The position numbers were made by a program, and so were the translations under genes. Below, in pieces: positions 14,280 to 27,505 of a stretch of 64,000 bases of DNA (its first letter is position 1; the number at the start of each line of letters is the position of its first letter). The stretch is from Prunella strophiata (Eukaryota; Chordata; Aves; Passeriformes; Prunellidae): NCBI GenBank assembly GCA_036583965.1, contig JAZBQD010000001.1, forward strand, positions 15,181,892-15,245,891. Reading direction: 5' to 3'. A model generated the notes under the pieces. It saw nothing but the letters and a program-made list of their open reading frames with translations, was not told where the DNA came from and searched no databases.

Positions 14280-15586
14280 ACTTTGTGTGAGCTTTCTTTA
14301 AAAGTATAAACAATGCAACTGTGTGCAGACCATCTCTGGTGTTTTGAAAGAGATTCACTCAGTGATAGCAATATCATAATTTACAATTGTGTTCCCCTGT
14401 TTTTGTTTCTAAATACTGGAGATGGCAGTACCATGCAAAATTCCCATCCTCTTAAATATGGATGCCCTGGTGAATGTGCTCTCCTAAGCTTTGGCAGATT
14501 TCTCATCTGAACAGACTTCAGGATGGATGGAGCAGTGACAAGTGCCTGCCTTCAGGGCTGCTGGATCATAATTTAGGGGCCTGCTTGGTTCCCAGGGCTT
14601 CCAGATTGCAGTCACCAGTCACCAAAATAAAGCAATTCTCTAAGTGAAATCTTCTGAGGATACTTAGATTATCCAGGATTGTAAACATGCAGGTTAATTG
14701 TGAAAACCTGGAGAAGGACCTTGAGTGATAGGGCAAGAGAACTGATGTTGAAATGTGGTGTGGGTAAATGCATTGTGATGAAAATGGAAAAATACTTAAT
14801 TGTGCATGCACTGAAATGGAGTCCTGTTTGTCTTTAAGCATGAGGAACAGTGTTAGGGTTATAGTGAGTAGTTTTTCAGAAATATCATCTTAAAGCCAGA
14901 CCTCAGTTAAAATAATTTACTGGATATTATGAGGAAAGAAATAGAGAACCACACAGGAAATATAACCATGCCCCTTTGTGGATTCAGGATGTGCACAAGA
15001 GGATGTGTGCACCTGGAGCAGGCCTGAGAATGGTGACACAGACACAACTTTTCAGTGACTTCCATTAGAATGGATGTTGAGCCCAGCCTGGAGAGGCTGC
15101 TCTGGTGTGTGACCTCTGTGGCCAAACAGTGGTGACCTTGTCAGGTCTGCCTGAACTGGAAACCTGGAAAGCTCAGGCAGCAGAGATTTGTGAGCTGCAG
15201 AGCAAGTGGAGACCCATTTGGCACCGTTGGTGCTGCTGAACTGACAGGCAGGAAAAAGAGGAGCCTGGCTGTAATTAACAAAGCAGCTTAACTACTAATA
15301 CCTTGGTAATGTCCCTCGTATTGTAGATGAAAGGCTCAATTGGTAATTTGAAATGAGAACAAACACGCTGAAAGGATGGTGGCTGTGAGAAAAAGGAGTA
15401 CATGGAAACAGTAATTCATCCAAAACAGCAAGATTTTTGGATGTGCTTACAGGGTCTCCTGTGGATGCTGTAATCTGCTTTTACAACTGCTTTTCACAGC
15501 CTGAAGCAGGTGAACTGAAGTTTCGTGCAAGTCTTGCTCAGGAGCTTCCAGAGAGTTCAGACAGGATTTTATCATTATGGAAGCAC

Positions 15587-15656
15587 CACCAAAAAAACAC
15601 AGGCACACAAAAACCAACCAAACAAAAAACCAAACCAAACCAACCAACCAACCAAA
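15587..15656. repeat. A/C-rich simple sequence with (CCAA)n
   Basis: About 70 bases are composed mostly of A and C and end in a short (AACC)n run. It resembles the other A/C-rich tracts in the window. Confidence 0.8.
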
Positions 15657-16542
15657 ATGCTCTTTGAAGGGTTTTCAGAGTATACATCTGCATCAATCAG
15701 AAAAATTAATAAGAATGGAACTCTTGTCTGGGAAATGAAAAAAAAGAAGTTAGCACTTTTTCAGCAGGTAGTTGTACTGGGGAAAAATGCTTTTGCCAAA
15801 CAGAAACCTCACAAAATAAGCAGGAAATGTTTGGTTTTTTTTTGGACACAGAGGATGTCTATACAGAGTCACTTTTACAGCGTTGAAATTGTATTGTATT
15901 GGTGTTTTAGACCCCACTACTTCTTACTGCACCATACTGCTGGTGCTATCATTGCAAAGTAGCCAAACAGGATGAGGAGATGAACCAGCAGACTTCAGCC
16001 AAAAGGTGTGGGATCCCTTAGTTAGACCCCTCATCTCCCAGTGGATCTGACACTCCAGCAGCCCAGTCCATCCCACTGTGTGATGCAAAAGTCCCAGGCT
16101 GTGTCCTCACCCTGTTGATTTGGCTGCCTGCACTGCACCTTTCTTAACAGGTCTGACACTGGGCAGCAAATGCCCTGACAGATCCCTGGGATCTTGTTGA
16201 GTGAGGTGGAGCAAAGCTGATGACATGGCACATTTCCATTTTCTCTTTGGTTGTCATCCTTTGAACATGAGAACACTGGGGAATTCCCTTTATGAAGAAT
16301 TGTTTTATATGGAGAAAAAGAAATGTTTTCATGTGTCACAGATGTACCTTCTGGGGGAAATACATCAACCTTCTAATAACTCTACAGTACAGTAAGTGTG
16401 AATCCCACCTCATGGCCTGCACAGCTTTATCATAGTTATCATAGCTAAAGCAGAGTGTTTCCTAAGGTAAAAAACCAATGAGTCTGAATCTGACAAGTAA
16501 TTCCTTCCCAGGTACCATCCAGAAATTATTTGTTAAAAAAGA

Positions 16543-16558
16543 TTTTTTTTTTTTTTTT
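16543..16558. repeat. Poly(T) tract, 16 bases
   Basis: An uninterrupted T run in single-copy sequence. Confidence 0.9.
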
Positions 16559-19500
16559 CCATTTTGAAATCCAGATTATGAATTTTCCAACATTCCAATT
16601 CTGTCTGCCAGAGTTCCTACTCTCATGGCTTAGTGGCTCTTTGTATTCATTGCCCATACAGCATGGGCTATGTTTGCTTAGCTCTCCTCCTCCTCTTCCA
16701 TTTCTCATGAATAACAAAACCACAGGAATAGGCTGAATGTCTCTGGAATCATTCAGGTAGCAGATGAACTTTGAGTGTTGACTTTTTCACCCTCACAGGC
16801 ATTGTCCATTTACTTTCTTCTTATATCCCTGCTCTAATTTGTACAAAGCTATTTGTGATTAGCTGGCATTTACAACCAGGTATTGATTTTTTTATTAATT
16901 TATAAACAGTTCAAACAAACAGTGGTAGTCAATTCTAGGAATAATCCCCCAGGAGGTTAGGAAAGATACAGACAAGTGCACAATCTGAAGGCACTGCACA
17001 GTGCATTAATGGGGTAAGATTTCAGATGTCTGTGTATACCTTCACAATATCCCTTTGAAGGTGGTAAAGACAAATGTTAAGGGAATATTTTCAGCAAAAT
17101 ATTTTCAGCATTTTAAATTATTCCACCTCATATAAAAAGCAGCATGGCTGTAAAGATGTGCTGGCAGCTGACAAGGGATTCCCTCTGAACTCAGGGGATT
17201 TTTGAAGAAAAGAGGCCTTTTGTTAATGACACTGAACACCAAATGCCAGAGAACAGCACGGGTACTGTGGTGTCAGCTCAGAAGAAAGGAAGGGGCCAGC
17301 TGGGGATCCCCCAAGTTGGTTCAAGGCTGTTCAGGGACAGGATGGAGCAAACACCAGCCCAGTGTCACAGGGGTGGAGCTGCTGATCACCTTCTGTGGGA
17401 TGCACACAGTGTGTGGCTGGGCAGGCTGCAGTATTGAAAATATTTACATGTACATAGGTCTTTCTGTAAAAACTCCACAGATATGACAAGATTTCTTTCT
17501 CCAGGTGTCAAATTTCTACTTTTTTGCATGTATTGATAAACATTCCCCAGAGTGTGGATGTGGTATGTCTGCTGGGACAATTGTTTTCCAGCAGAACTAA
17601 ATTTACTGTAATGGATGGTTTGATTACATGAATGTTTCAAAGGAGAAATATTTCATTTTCCATAAAAACACCCACATCTATTTTTGAATAGCAGTAAGAA
17701 GTGTTTCAGTGATGTGTTAGCCTGAGTGTTCTTGGGATATTTTGTAGGAATATTTGACTTGAAATGAGGATCATTCCATGCCTCACTAAAAGACAGACCG
17801 CACAGGGGAATCCTCCTGAATCCATAGATTCTGAATCCATAGATTCCAGCTGGCTGTGGAAGGAAAGCACCTTGTTATTCATAGCCTCTGCCCACTGCCC
17901 TCTCGTGAAGGCTTGACAAATTAGGTAAATTGATAAAAAGTAGCAGTGTCTTATGCAATGAAATGTCCTATGAATAAAGGAATGCTTGCAAATGATTGTG
18001 AGAATCATCTGAATTAAATAAAACCTCCATCAGATAGTCTTCAGTGACGTGTCAGGGAATGTTATTAGTCAGAGTCCAGCAGTCGTGTGGTATTTAGCAT
18101 CCTCTGGCATTTCAGTGACCTTTTCTAAGGCAGATTGCATGGAACAATTAATTTATTTCATGACCATCCCATTGTATCCAAGATAAAAAATGTGAGTCAA
18201 AACCAGGTGTCCGGATCAGAGCCACGTATTGTATTTCAAAACCCATTGAGTGGAAGCTAATTTCAGCAATTTGCATGAGAGCCTTTTGCTATCACTTCTA
18301 CCATAGTATCAGTGTCAGCTCAATTTTCAGAGCAGCTGCAGCTCAAACACTGACCTGCTGCCTATTACAGTAGTGTAATGAAGTGCAATGGACTCGTAAT
18401 TATTCTACATTACTGTAGATCAAGTAACATGCAGCTTTCAGTTATCACAATGGAATCCCAGTTCTTGCTCAAAATGAGAAAACTGACCATGAAGTTGATT
18501 TAAGGGTGTCATCAAATATTACTTTCAGAGCCAGCAAATGTACTACTTATTTCCCAGATAGCATCTGACATTGCTGTGCAAATGTCCCAGAGTCACTGCA
18601 TACTTGAATAAACCAGTTTCAAATAACTAAGCGAGGAGTTCTATCTGAGAGGCAGGAGTAAATTGAGATGGGATGTTCTTAAAATTTCTGGTAATGCAAT
18701 TACATTAGGCAAATTATTTCAATGTCTCCTTTCTAGCACCGTCTGTGAGACAGCCAAACAACTTATTCGTGAAATCACGGGGATTTTTTTTTCTTTCTAC
18801 TGCTGCATATGAAATATTGAGCATTATGAATTTGACTAAAAATCACTCACTGCCTGCCTGTACAATCCTGACCTCAGCCTGCCCAGATTGTATTTCTTCC
18901 AAAGAATGAGCCATGATTGTCATAATCTTTACATTCAGATCTATTCCTTCCCCAACTCCCTTCATAGGATCATCTCAAAACCTTCTTTTAGCCCTGTTTT
19001 TAGGAGGGTGAGAACCCTGGAGGCAACTCACAACACAACAACATGGAATGCTGTGTGGGACAAGCAGGGAGACAAGGGCTTCACAGTAATCAGGTTTTGT
19101 CACCCAGTACTGACACATTGCCTTGGATTGAAAAATGACAGGGCTCCTCATAAGTAATTTGCATTTTTCTGTGTAGGCAACAGGCAGGAGTGTTTGGAAG
19201 TGGGCTGTTCACTTTTTATTTTCCAATTTCTTGCTTAGCTAACTATTACCAGTAGTTGCTTAGGAAGTTGTGTTGCTGCAGATAGAGGTAATTATTTCTA
19301 TTTTTTAAGCAAATTTTCAGAAAAGTCTGTTGGCACATCACCTTCAGTATCTGGCATGAAATTTTAGCTCTTCCCTGCCAGAGGTAGCAGGATATTGAAA
19401 TATATGGAACATGTAGACTGGAAAGTTTAACTGTCAAAAACAGTCCATTGTGTCAGGAGTAAAATCAAATTAAGTTTTAAAAAGGTAAAATAATCCCTTC

Positions 19501-19756
19501 AGAGCAATTTGTTAGAATCTGGGTGGTTTGTTTGGGATTTTTTTTTTTTCCTAGAGTGAGGAGAAAGGGAATGTGGGTTAAATTTTCACTTTAGCCCACA
19601 CAGAATTCACACACAGTAATTCAGTTCAGGTAAGATGCAGTACTGGATGAACACACACTCCTTTCTTTGGGACAGAAGGGGGGAGTGCTGGGATGGAGGG
19701 GACAGAAGGGCTTAGGGGAAGGTACAACAAGGCAGAAAACTCAGCAGAAAGTAAAG

Positions 19757-19830
19757 ACTCACAAAATGGTTTGGGTTGGAAGGGACTGTAAAGATGATCT
19801 ACTTACAACACACTGCCATGGGCATGTTGC
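19757..19830 (-). mobile_element. Very short CR1 3' end remnant, antisense
   Basis: It has the recognisable CR1 terminal segment ATGGTTTGGGTTGGAAGGGA followed by a GATGATCTAC-like piece and CTGCCATGGGCATG. Only about 70 bases remain. Confidence 0.8.
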
Positions 19831-21872
19831 TTATAAGAATTTAAATTCCATCTTAATTTAAACAGAGTATCTGATAGTGTATCAGAAAGATGCCTTTCTC
19901 TTTCAAATACAGAAAATGGAGAGAGGAGCAGTTGATCTCCAGCATAAAAGCAGCACATCACATTTCTGGAAGAGTTTCAGGCTGCCTACAGCACTCACAC
20001 TTCCAAGGGATAATAAAACCTGAACTCCTGGTTTTGTAACCCAGCACAATCCTTCCCTGATCTGGCTGATCCTGGACACAGGTCAAGGAAACCATGAACC
20101 AAGAGCAGCCATGGGCCTGAACTCCAGGGGTAACCATGTCTCAGGACAGCCTTTAGAGCATCAGTCTGTCTGTGTGTCCATCTGCTCCTGGTTCTACCCC
20201 ATGGTATCAGCATGAAAGGGCAAGCTGCAGCAGTTAACACCACTACTTACAAATAAAAATGGAGGTAAATACTTGGATAATGCTAGAAAAGAATGGGAAT
20301 GTGAGATTGCAAATCCATCTCAGACTGGAGGAGTTTTTTCCCCTTTTGCATTCATCCTGTATAAATGATCACCAACAGAATGACCAGGGCTTAGAGCAGA
20401 TTTTAAAGAGTCAATTTTAAGGGAGTATCTTCCTGTTTTCTTGAAATGCAGGGGCACTTATTTCTACTGCTTTAAAACCTAAATCCTAATTCTAGATGTG
20501 ACAATTTTCCAGTCAGAGGCACATCAATATGACAAGGCTAATGTGTCCAACCAGAAGAATTTACATATGGAGAATTGACTATTTTCAGTAAGCAACTCAT
20601 TAGTGAGCCATCAAAACTTGGTTGTAGCAACTATTGCACAACTAGTCAGAGTGAAATAATAATAGTCAGAAGAGAAAAGCTAATTTTGCACGTTTCAGAT
20701 AAAAGAAAAAACAAATTCATCATGTAAGCTTTGTTACAAAGGCGTATTTGACACTACTTAATATGTATTATTCACTGGCACTAAATTATGATTCTAAATC
20801 AGGAGGGTAACAAGGTGTTTTCCTGCATAAGATTTAGCTAAACCTCTAGAGTTTTTAATCTGTTTTCCTAACAAAGTTTACTCAGAAACATTGGCTCTGT
20901 TCTGACTGTCTGGAGACCCCAAGTCTCCCTGTGTAAACTGAAAGAGGCTCCCCATGCTGGCTCATGCTTTTGTTATGGGAGTCACACTAAATGTGATAAT
21001 TTTAGAGAAATGTGTGTTCACTGTTCCATCAGCTCCTAATGGTGCTTCCCTGGCATCAGCAGAATACCAATGAAGAGCTTTGGTCTAACTTTGAGGCCAC
21101 TCACCACACACAGGAGTGGCCTTGCTGGGCCCCCAGCAGAAGATACACCTAAAATATGGCAAGTTCCAATGGATAGTTTTACCTGCCCTTTTTGAGAGAA
21201 ATATCTGACACTTCTGCTTCCATCTCCTCACAAACTGTGCTTTGAATATAAAAGCTGAGGGTTCAAAATCAATCATCTGCCTTTATTTGCATGGCAAAGT
21301 TTCTTTTGGGCCATAATGAGCTGCCATGGGTAAGTACAGAGATTATGTCTCAGGAGGTTGTAGGTAGAGGCCAACTTCAGCTCCAACATCTCCCAGACAG
21401 CATGCATGGGGATTTTTGGGGTTTTGAGGGAGAAGGCTGAAGGGCTACTATGACCTTCTAATGCTCTGATGAAAGCCTCTTTGCAGAACAGGTAGTTTAA
21501 TTCTATGTGGTATCAGGAGAGAGCATTTGAAAATGTAGAGATGCATATTCCTTTCTCTTTTTTTGGTCAGTCTCTCTGTCTTCTGTTGACTTGAATCTGC
21601 TAATTCCTATCTGCCAAAAATTTGGCTCATGGACAAGATATATTTGAAATGTAAATCTCTGATGCAAATAACCAGAGATGATTTGGTATCTTTTATCAGG
21701 ACAATAAATAATTTCTTTTTTAAGAGTATTTTTTCCCCCCTAATAAAAATTCAGTTGCTGCCAGATCAGAATTTTCTATTGGAAAGTTTTTGTTTCACTG
21801 ATTATTTGCAATTTCCACAGAAAAATGGAATTAACTGTTTCATTTGACTTGGGACATATTCTGAATCAAAAA
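19831..21872. other. Intergenic; nothing recognised
   Basis: Single-copy sequence between two CR1 remnants. Open frames are all under 85 codons and unlike known proteins. Confidence 0.6.
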
Positions 21873-22290
21873 TTCACAGGTTGGAGTTTGAGGGAACCTC
21901 TGGAGACCATCTGGCCCAACACAGGTTCACCTACAACAGGATGCACTGGACCATGTCCAGGTGGGATTATGTCCAGAAGGAGACTCCACAGCTGTTCCAG
22001 TGCCCAGCTGCCCTCACAGTGCAGATTTTCCTCATGTTCAGATGGAACTCCATGTCTCAGTTGCCCTGCTGCCCCTTGTTCTATCCTGCTGAAGATGGTC
22101 TGGACAGCCACCCCTGAGATATTTGTGTGTATTGGGGAGGTCCCTGCTCAGCTGCCTCCTCTCCAGCCTCAGCAGCCCCAGCTCCCTCAGCCATTCCTTG
22201 GCAGAGAGGTGCCCCAGTCCCTTCTCCATTTCTGCATGAAGTCTGGGCTGCAGGAGGGGCAGATCCCAGCTCTGGATGGGATCCCAGATC
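21873..22290 (-). mobile_element. CR1 LINE 3' fragment, antisense orientation
   Basis: Read on the plus strand, it begins with the reverse complement of the CR1 3' terminus (TTGGAGTTTGAGGGAACCTC type) and contains the diagnostic TTTTCCTCATGTTCAGATGG segment near 22,026 followed by the CR1-typical CAGCCTCAGCAGCCCCAGCTC stretch. It is about 420 bases and 5'-truncated. An open frame of 162 codons across it is a by-product. Confidence 0.88.
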
Positions 22291-22458
22291 CTGGCTCCCA
22301 TCCCCATTCCTGACGCAGGACATTTCAGGTTGTTTTGTCAGCAACTGGAGTGAAAAACCCATCAGTTCCAAAAGAGCTGAAAGTTTCATTCTGTTAGAGG
22401 AACGCCCAAATGAATCTGTTTGTCATTTCCGAGCTAGAATTAATGTGGAATTTCCATC

Positions 22459-22486
22459 CCACACACACACACACACAAAAAAAAAA
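22459..22486. repeat. (CA)n microsatellite followed by poly(A)
   Basis: A run of nine CA dinucleotides is followed by ten As. Confidence 0.9.
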
Positions 22487-25400
22487 TCTGAATCTTACTT
22501 TTAATCCTGTTTTAAATTGAGAGAAAGGCTGAAATGCCAACATTTCTCCTGGGATAGAAATGCTGTACTTGCTATACTCTGTAAACAATTTTGAATGGGA
22601 CACTGTTTCAGTGGAGATCACATTCTCAAATGCATGATTTATGGGCTCATGAGAGTATTAAACATCAAATTAACTGTCTGTAAGGATCTTTTTCTCACCT
22701 GAAGAGTCCATGACTTTAACATAAACTAGCCTAAACTGGTTTAAGGTGAGAGAAATCAATATGACAGAAAAGACTAAAATAAAAAGGCACCTGATAAACG
22801 TGAAATTAGCTCCTAAAACTTGTAAAGATCCAGCATGACACTAAATGCTTCATCTGAGTGAGCAAACTGGCTGCAACTTCAATGCCGTGTCACTGTCTCC
22901 CTTCTCACTGTGTTGTACATTCCCCTCTAGTGGCTGCTAAAAGATTTATGTGAGGAAATTCTTCTGGGAGCTAAAACCAAACTTGCAAAGGGAAATCAAG
23001 GGAAATCAGAGATGTAAATACTTTTAACAACCTAAGCAGGGGGTTCTTACCCCATGCAGTGACAAAACTCACCCCCCTTGTGCTGTAGGTAGAGATCATA
23101 TTGCTCTTTTGGCCTGAGTAATGCCAATTACACCTAGAAAACAAAGGCTCTGCTCCATGTTTGGTGCAGCTTGAGGGTGAGAGACAGAATTAGGGTAAAG
23201 AAGGAGTTGGAAAAATTCTATATTGTATAAGTTTGAAAAGTGTTAATAGTCATTTTTTGCTCCTTTGGTTTTCTGTTTGGTTAGGGTTTTTTTACACAAG
23301 GTTCAGTAGCTTTATGGTAGCTCTTGTTTAGCTTCCATGGAGTTTTGTGCATGTGCACCTTTGTTTGCTCTGGTGCTCTGGGTTTGAATTCCATCTGTGT
23401 CTCCTGGATTTGGGGACTGGGCTCTGGAGTGTGTGTGTGTTTTCTGATTCTGAGTGAAATGATGGAGTGTGTGCTCTGAGCACTCCCATTCCTCCTGTTG
23501 GCTGCTGTGGTGCACCTGCCCAAACCAGGGAGAGGAACAATCCCAGGGGGATGTCACAAACCAGCTGAGCTCTGTGGCTCTCAGGAATCAATGATCTTTT
23601 TTTGATCTTTTTTTTGAAAAAGCACTGATCTCTGGATTAAACCTGAACTGGGGGTTTGCCCTCTGAACTGTGCTCTGGGCTGTGGGTGCAGGGAGCACCA
23701 GGGACACTCCCACTGTTCCCCTCTCAGGTCCAGCTGCACTGCTGCTGAAACTGCAGCAGGCAGCTTCCAATTGCACCATTTCCTTGGCTACTCAGGGCTT
23801 AAATTCACCAGTTTTTGCTGAAAAAATAAATATGCTTCATTCTCAGTATGACTACAACCTGTGTTGGCACAGGACTGGCAGTGTTTTGGTGCCAGCAGCC
23901 AGCAGGTTAAGTGGCAAAGCAGGTTTGTGTAATTCCTCTCAGAGCAAGCAGAGTGAGCCAGGCTCATCAGCAGGAGGATGTCCCTACCACCTTCCAACTG
24001 TGTTTTCAAACAACATTTGGGAGTGATTTATGCTGCGTTGTGACACTGGTACCATCTGTTCATCATCATAAGTATGAATGAAGTGATAATGAAGAAAATG
24101 TTCTAAGCAGCTAACAAGATGATTACACTTTAATAACATAATTTTGGCATAATTTGGATCTTCAGCGATCTACAAACACTTCATTTCAAAATCTAAAGGT
24201 CTGGAGCCTTCCTGCAGCTACACAGAGCTTTCCTCTGACTTTTAATATCAGGGAAAACAAAATTGATCTTGAAATGTGTCTGAGGTCCTGCCTCACCTGT
24301 CTGCTGACTCACACTGACTCCTACATGGCATCTGCTGTTTGCAGACTCTTGATTAATTTCCTTGCCTGCCTCACCTCTGTTTGGAAACTTCTCACAACAG
24401 ACTCAATATCTTCCCAGGGCAGGAACCATCTATTCCTCCTGCCAGGGGTTTCCACCTGACTCACTGTTCTCTTACAGGAAAACAACAGGAACTGTCCATT
24501 CTAAATTTTATCAGGGCCCTTCAGTATTTTTTCAATGGAGAGTAAACTGGAAATCCAGAGAAAACACAAAAAAGTGGTGACTTTGCATTAGATTCAGTGA
24601 CATTTCAGAAGAACAAAAAAAAAATTGTTTTTGCTACATTGTTAAAAAATAATTTTAGATTTGTGTTCAAAATGAAAAAAATAAAATTCATTGCTTTAAA
24701 GCTGGGGATTGAAATGCATATTTTTCTTTTGGGATTAACATAAATGTCTCAGTTCAGTGACCAAATGCAGAATTTTGATTTTTCTCCTTTGTTGTTCCAG
24801 GAGGGAATATCCTGGTCATCCACAGCAGCTGTAGGTCCTGCAGCATTGGGGTGAGAGGTTATTTTTAAGAGCCCTACTTTTCCAAGCAGACCTATGAGAC
24901 AAGTTGTAAAGTTTCCTTCATGATGCCAAGTCACCATAACTGCCCCCTCCTTGTGGCCCTTCCAGCAGATACTTCTGTCAGACTCAATTCCAATGTCTCC
25001 TGGGGCCACTCAGGTGTTTTCTCCAAATCCATCTCCCTCATTGGAGAGATGGCCAGAGTAAAACTGAGAAAAAATTCTAGGATGCACAGATTTGAAGTTT
25101 CTTGACAGAACTAGAGGTCACCTGTAACCAGGGGATGGTTTTGCCTTTGTTTGCTCAGCCTGTGGTGGGTGAGGGCCCAGAGCTGCAGCTTTGCCAGAAC
25201 TTTTATTCCTGCTGTCAGATGTCAGTGGCTGGTGGCTGGACCAGGTCTCTGTGATGGTTCAGTTGTTTCTTGCAGTCAGTCCTGACTGTCCCCCCAAGCC
25301 TGATGTGCCTTCGACACCATGGTGTGGCAGTGATGCAACTGTGGGAGCAAATGTGCTCAACAGATTGTAGGCCAAAAAAAAGCCACCCAACAACACATTC

Positions 25401-27439
25401 CCAGGAACTCTTGAGCTGATTTCGTACGCCTACAAGAGCATTTCTTTGTTACCCAAGTAGAAATGCTGTCTAAATATATTGCTTTTTCTGGGGTATTTTT
25501 TTACTAATCTGTTAACATCTGTATGACATCTTATTACCAGTCTGATATAGGACCTTGCTAGAAGGAAAAATGCTGTTGGTTGGGTTGGTAATACAGCAGA
25601 GCTGCCATCCAAGCTGATCTATTGTTCAGTTAGACTCCACTTAGCTGAGGATATGATCAGAGTGACTAGCAGGAACAAGAAATATGAAGCATAAAGCAGA
25701 TTTTTATGTTGCCATTTTTCTTTCTTATATTTTCATCTTTCTATCAATCTTTTCAAAGTGGATATGCCAAAAAACCAGGGAAGAACCCACATGAAAAGGG
25801 GTGGTGCTGAATGGGGCTTGTGTAACCCTGTGGCTGTAGCTGCTGAGAGGATCTGTGCGTGTTGTACATGACTCATGGAGCAGCTATTCCTGCACCAGGT
25901 GGTTAAAACTCATCACTGATGGCTTTACAAGAGACTCATCCTTAATCTTTCTCACCACACATGTGGATCAATGGATCTGCAAGAAGAATCATGATCCTTG
26001 TGTACATTATTTCACGGATTCTGGCACCGCTGAAAACAATTTTATCCCCTCTTTGGGCAAAAGCATTTCAGAAGACTACCAGAGTCTGCTCTCATTTATC
26101 TTCTGAGCTGGAGAACTGCACAGGGGATGTCCCTTCAGCCCAGAGGAGTCTGAGTGCTCAATGCTCTTGATGCCTCAGCCTCCACCCATCTGGGACCAGG
26201 AGAGCCAGGGAATGGCACTGAAGCCCCACCCAGCTTGTCCTGGGAAATTCCATACTAGGAGGCTGTGCTCTTTTCCACTTGCTTAAGGCCACTACCACAG
26301 TCACAATGTAGAAAGAAAAACACATATGTGTAGATCAAAATCTAGGAAAAATGTAGGTGACATCCAAGGAAAGGCTGAGGTTCCTGTGTGGATGCACAGG
26401 GTCATAGACACAACCAATTTCCCAGGAACAGAATGGCATGACGAGTTGTTAAAAAATATTCCTCAGTAATTTAAAGAAGCAGAAAAATAAATTAATAAGA
26501 ACCTACAACCTGGAAGAACTCTATAAGACATAACAAACAAGCTTCTGTTGGTGGTGTACAAATAGCTGTCCTAATTTAGTTTTAATCATTAGAAGGAAAA
26601 GAGGGGGAGAAAGGGAATAACAGCCTTTGCCAAGTGTTCAGTGATTCTCATGTACCTGATTCCCAGCTGCACCTATCTCATTATCACTCTTGTGAGTATA
26701 ACACTTCTCTGCAAATGCTCCAGCCTCTTGGATTTTTGAAGAGGGTTTTTCAGCAAGGATGGAATGTGATAAATGCAATTTAAACAAGCCACTTAATCAA
26801 CTTATTGATATTAGATAACAATATAAGCAAAGTGAGTGAGTCTTCCATACAGAAGCCCTCAGGAAGTCTCTATGGAAAAGAAAACACCACAAGATCATTC
26901 CTTTCACAGCCATCCCTTCAAATATTTCTCTTATGGATGGTGGGTCTGTGTCCTCCATGCCTATAATGGGCAGTCAGGATGTGTTGGTAGGACAGAGCTC
27001 TTGGGTAGGGAATTCACACTTGGTGAGGATTTGTCTTCTCATAGTTATTGACTAAATTTCTGTGAGAGTGAGTAAAGGGAGTCTAGGAAAAAAACAAAAC
27101 ATCTTTGATTAATTTTATAAATGTTACTAATATTTTATTAATTTCTAAGAAGATTGTCTCTGGTGAACTGTCTTTCTACCACACTGTTAAATATACCCTG
27201 AGGCCATGGAGAGAATATGGAACAAATCTTTGTACTCAGCTTTCCCCATCCTAGTGCCCATGGGCCTCAGGAAAAAGTTCAAGAAAGAAATCTGTGCAGG
27301 TGGAGCTACCAAAAATATCACTGAGGAAAAAGCTAGCTTTAAAAATTATATTTTCAGATCAGAAATAAGAGATGATCCTCACATTGGGTGAGGAACAGAA
27401 AAATGGAGACAGAATTTTTATTTTAATTATTCAACTTAC

Positions 27440-27505
27440 TTAATCTGAGAATTTAAGTTGATCCTCATTTTACAGAAGCTTGTGGAATCCCTAATTTGAG
27501 ATAAA
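27440..27505 (-). mobile_element. Possible MIR core fragment
   Basis: ATCCTCATTTTACAGAAG near 27,461 matches the reverse complement of the MIR core, but the match is short. Confidence 0.35.

Larger units (their letters stand above)
9266..19756. other. Intergenic, AT-rich; no gene seen
   Basis: Apart from the MIR relic at 11.2 kb and simple repeats, I see only chance open frames (longest 145 codons at 15,525-15,962, through an A/C-rich tract). Two small tandem duplications are present at about 17,084-17,110 and 17,815-17,845. A candidate conserved block is at 18,180-18,450. Confidence 0.6.

Noticed and set aside
15525..15962. 145-codon open frame
   Set aside because: Passes through an A/C-rich simple tract and has no recognisable similarity.
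21825..22313. 162-codon open frame on the plus strand, with overlapping frames on the minus strand
   Set aside because: It lies across an antisense CR1 3' fragment.
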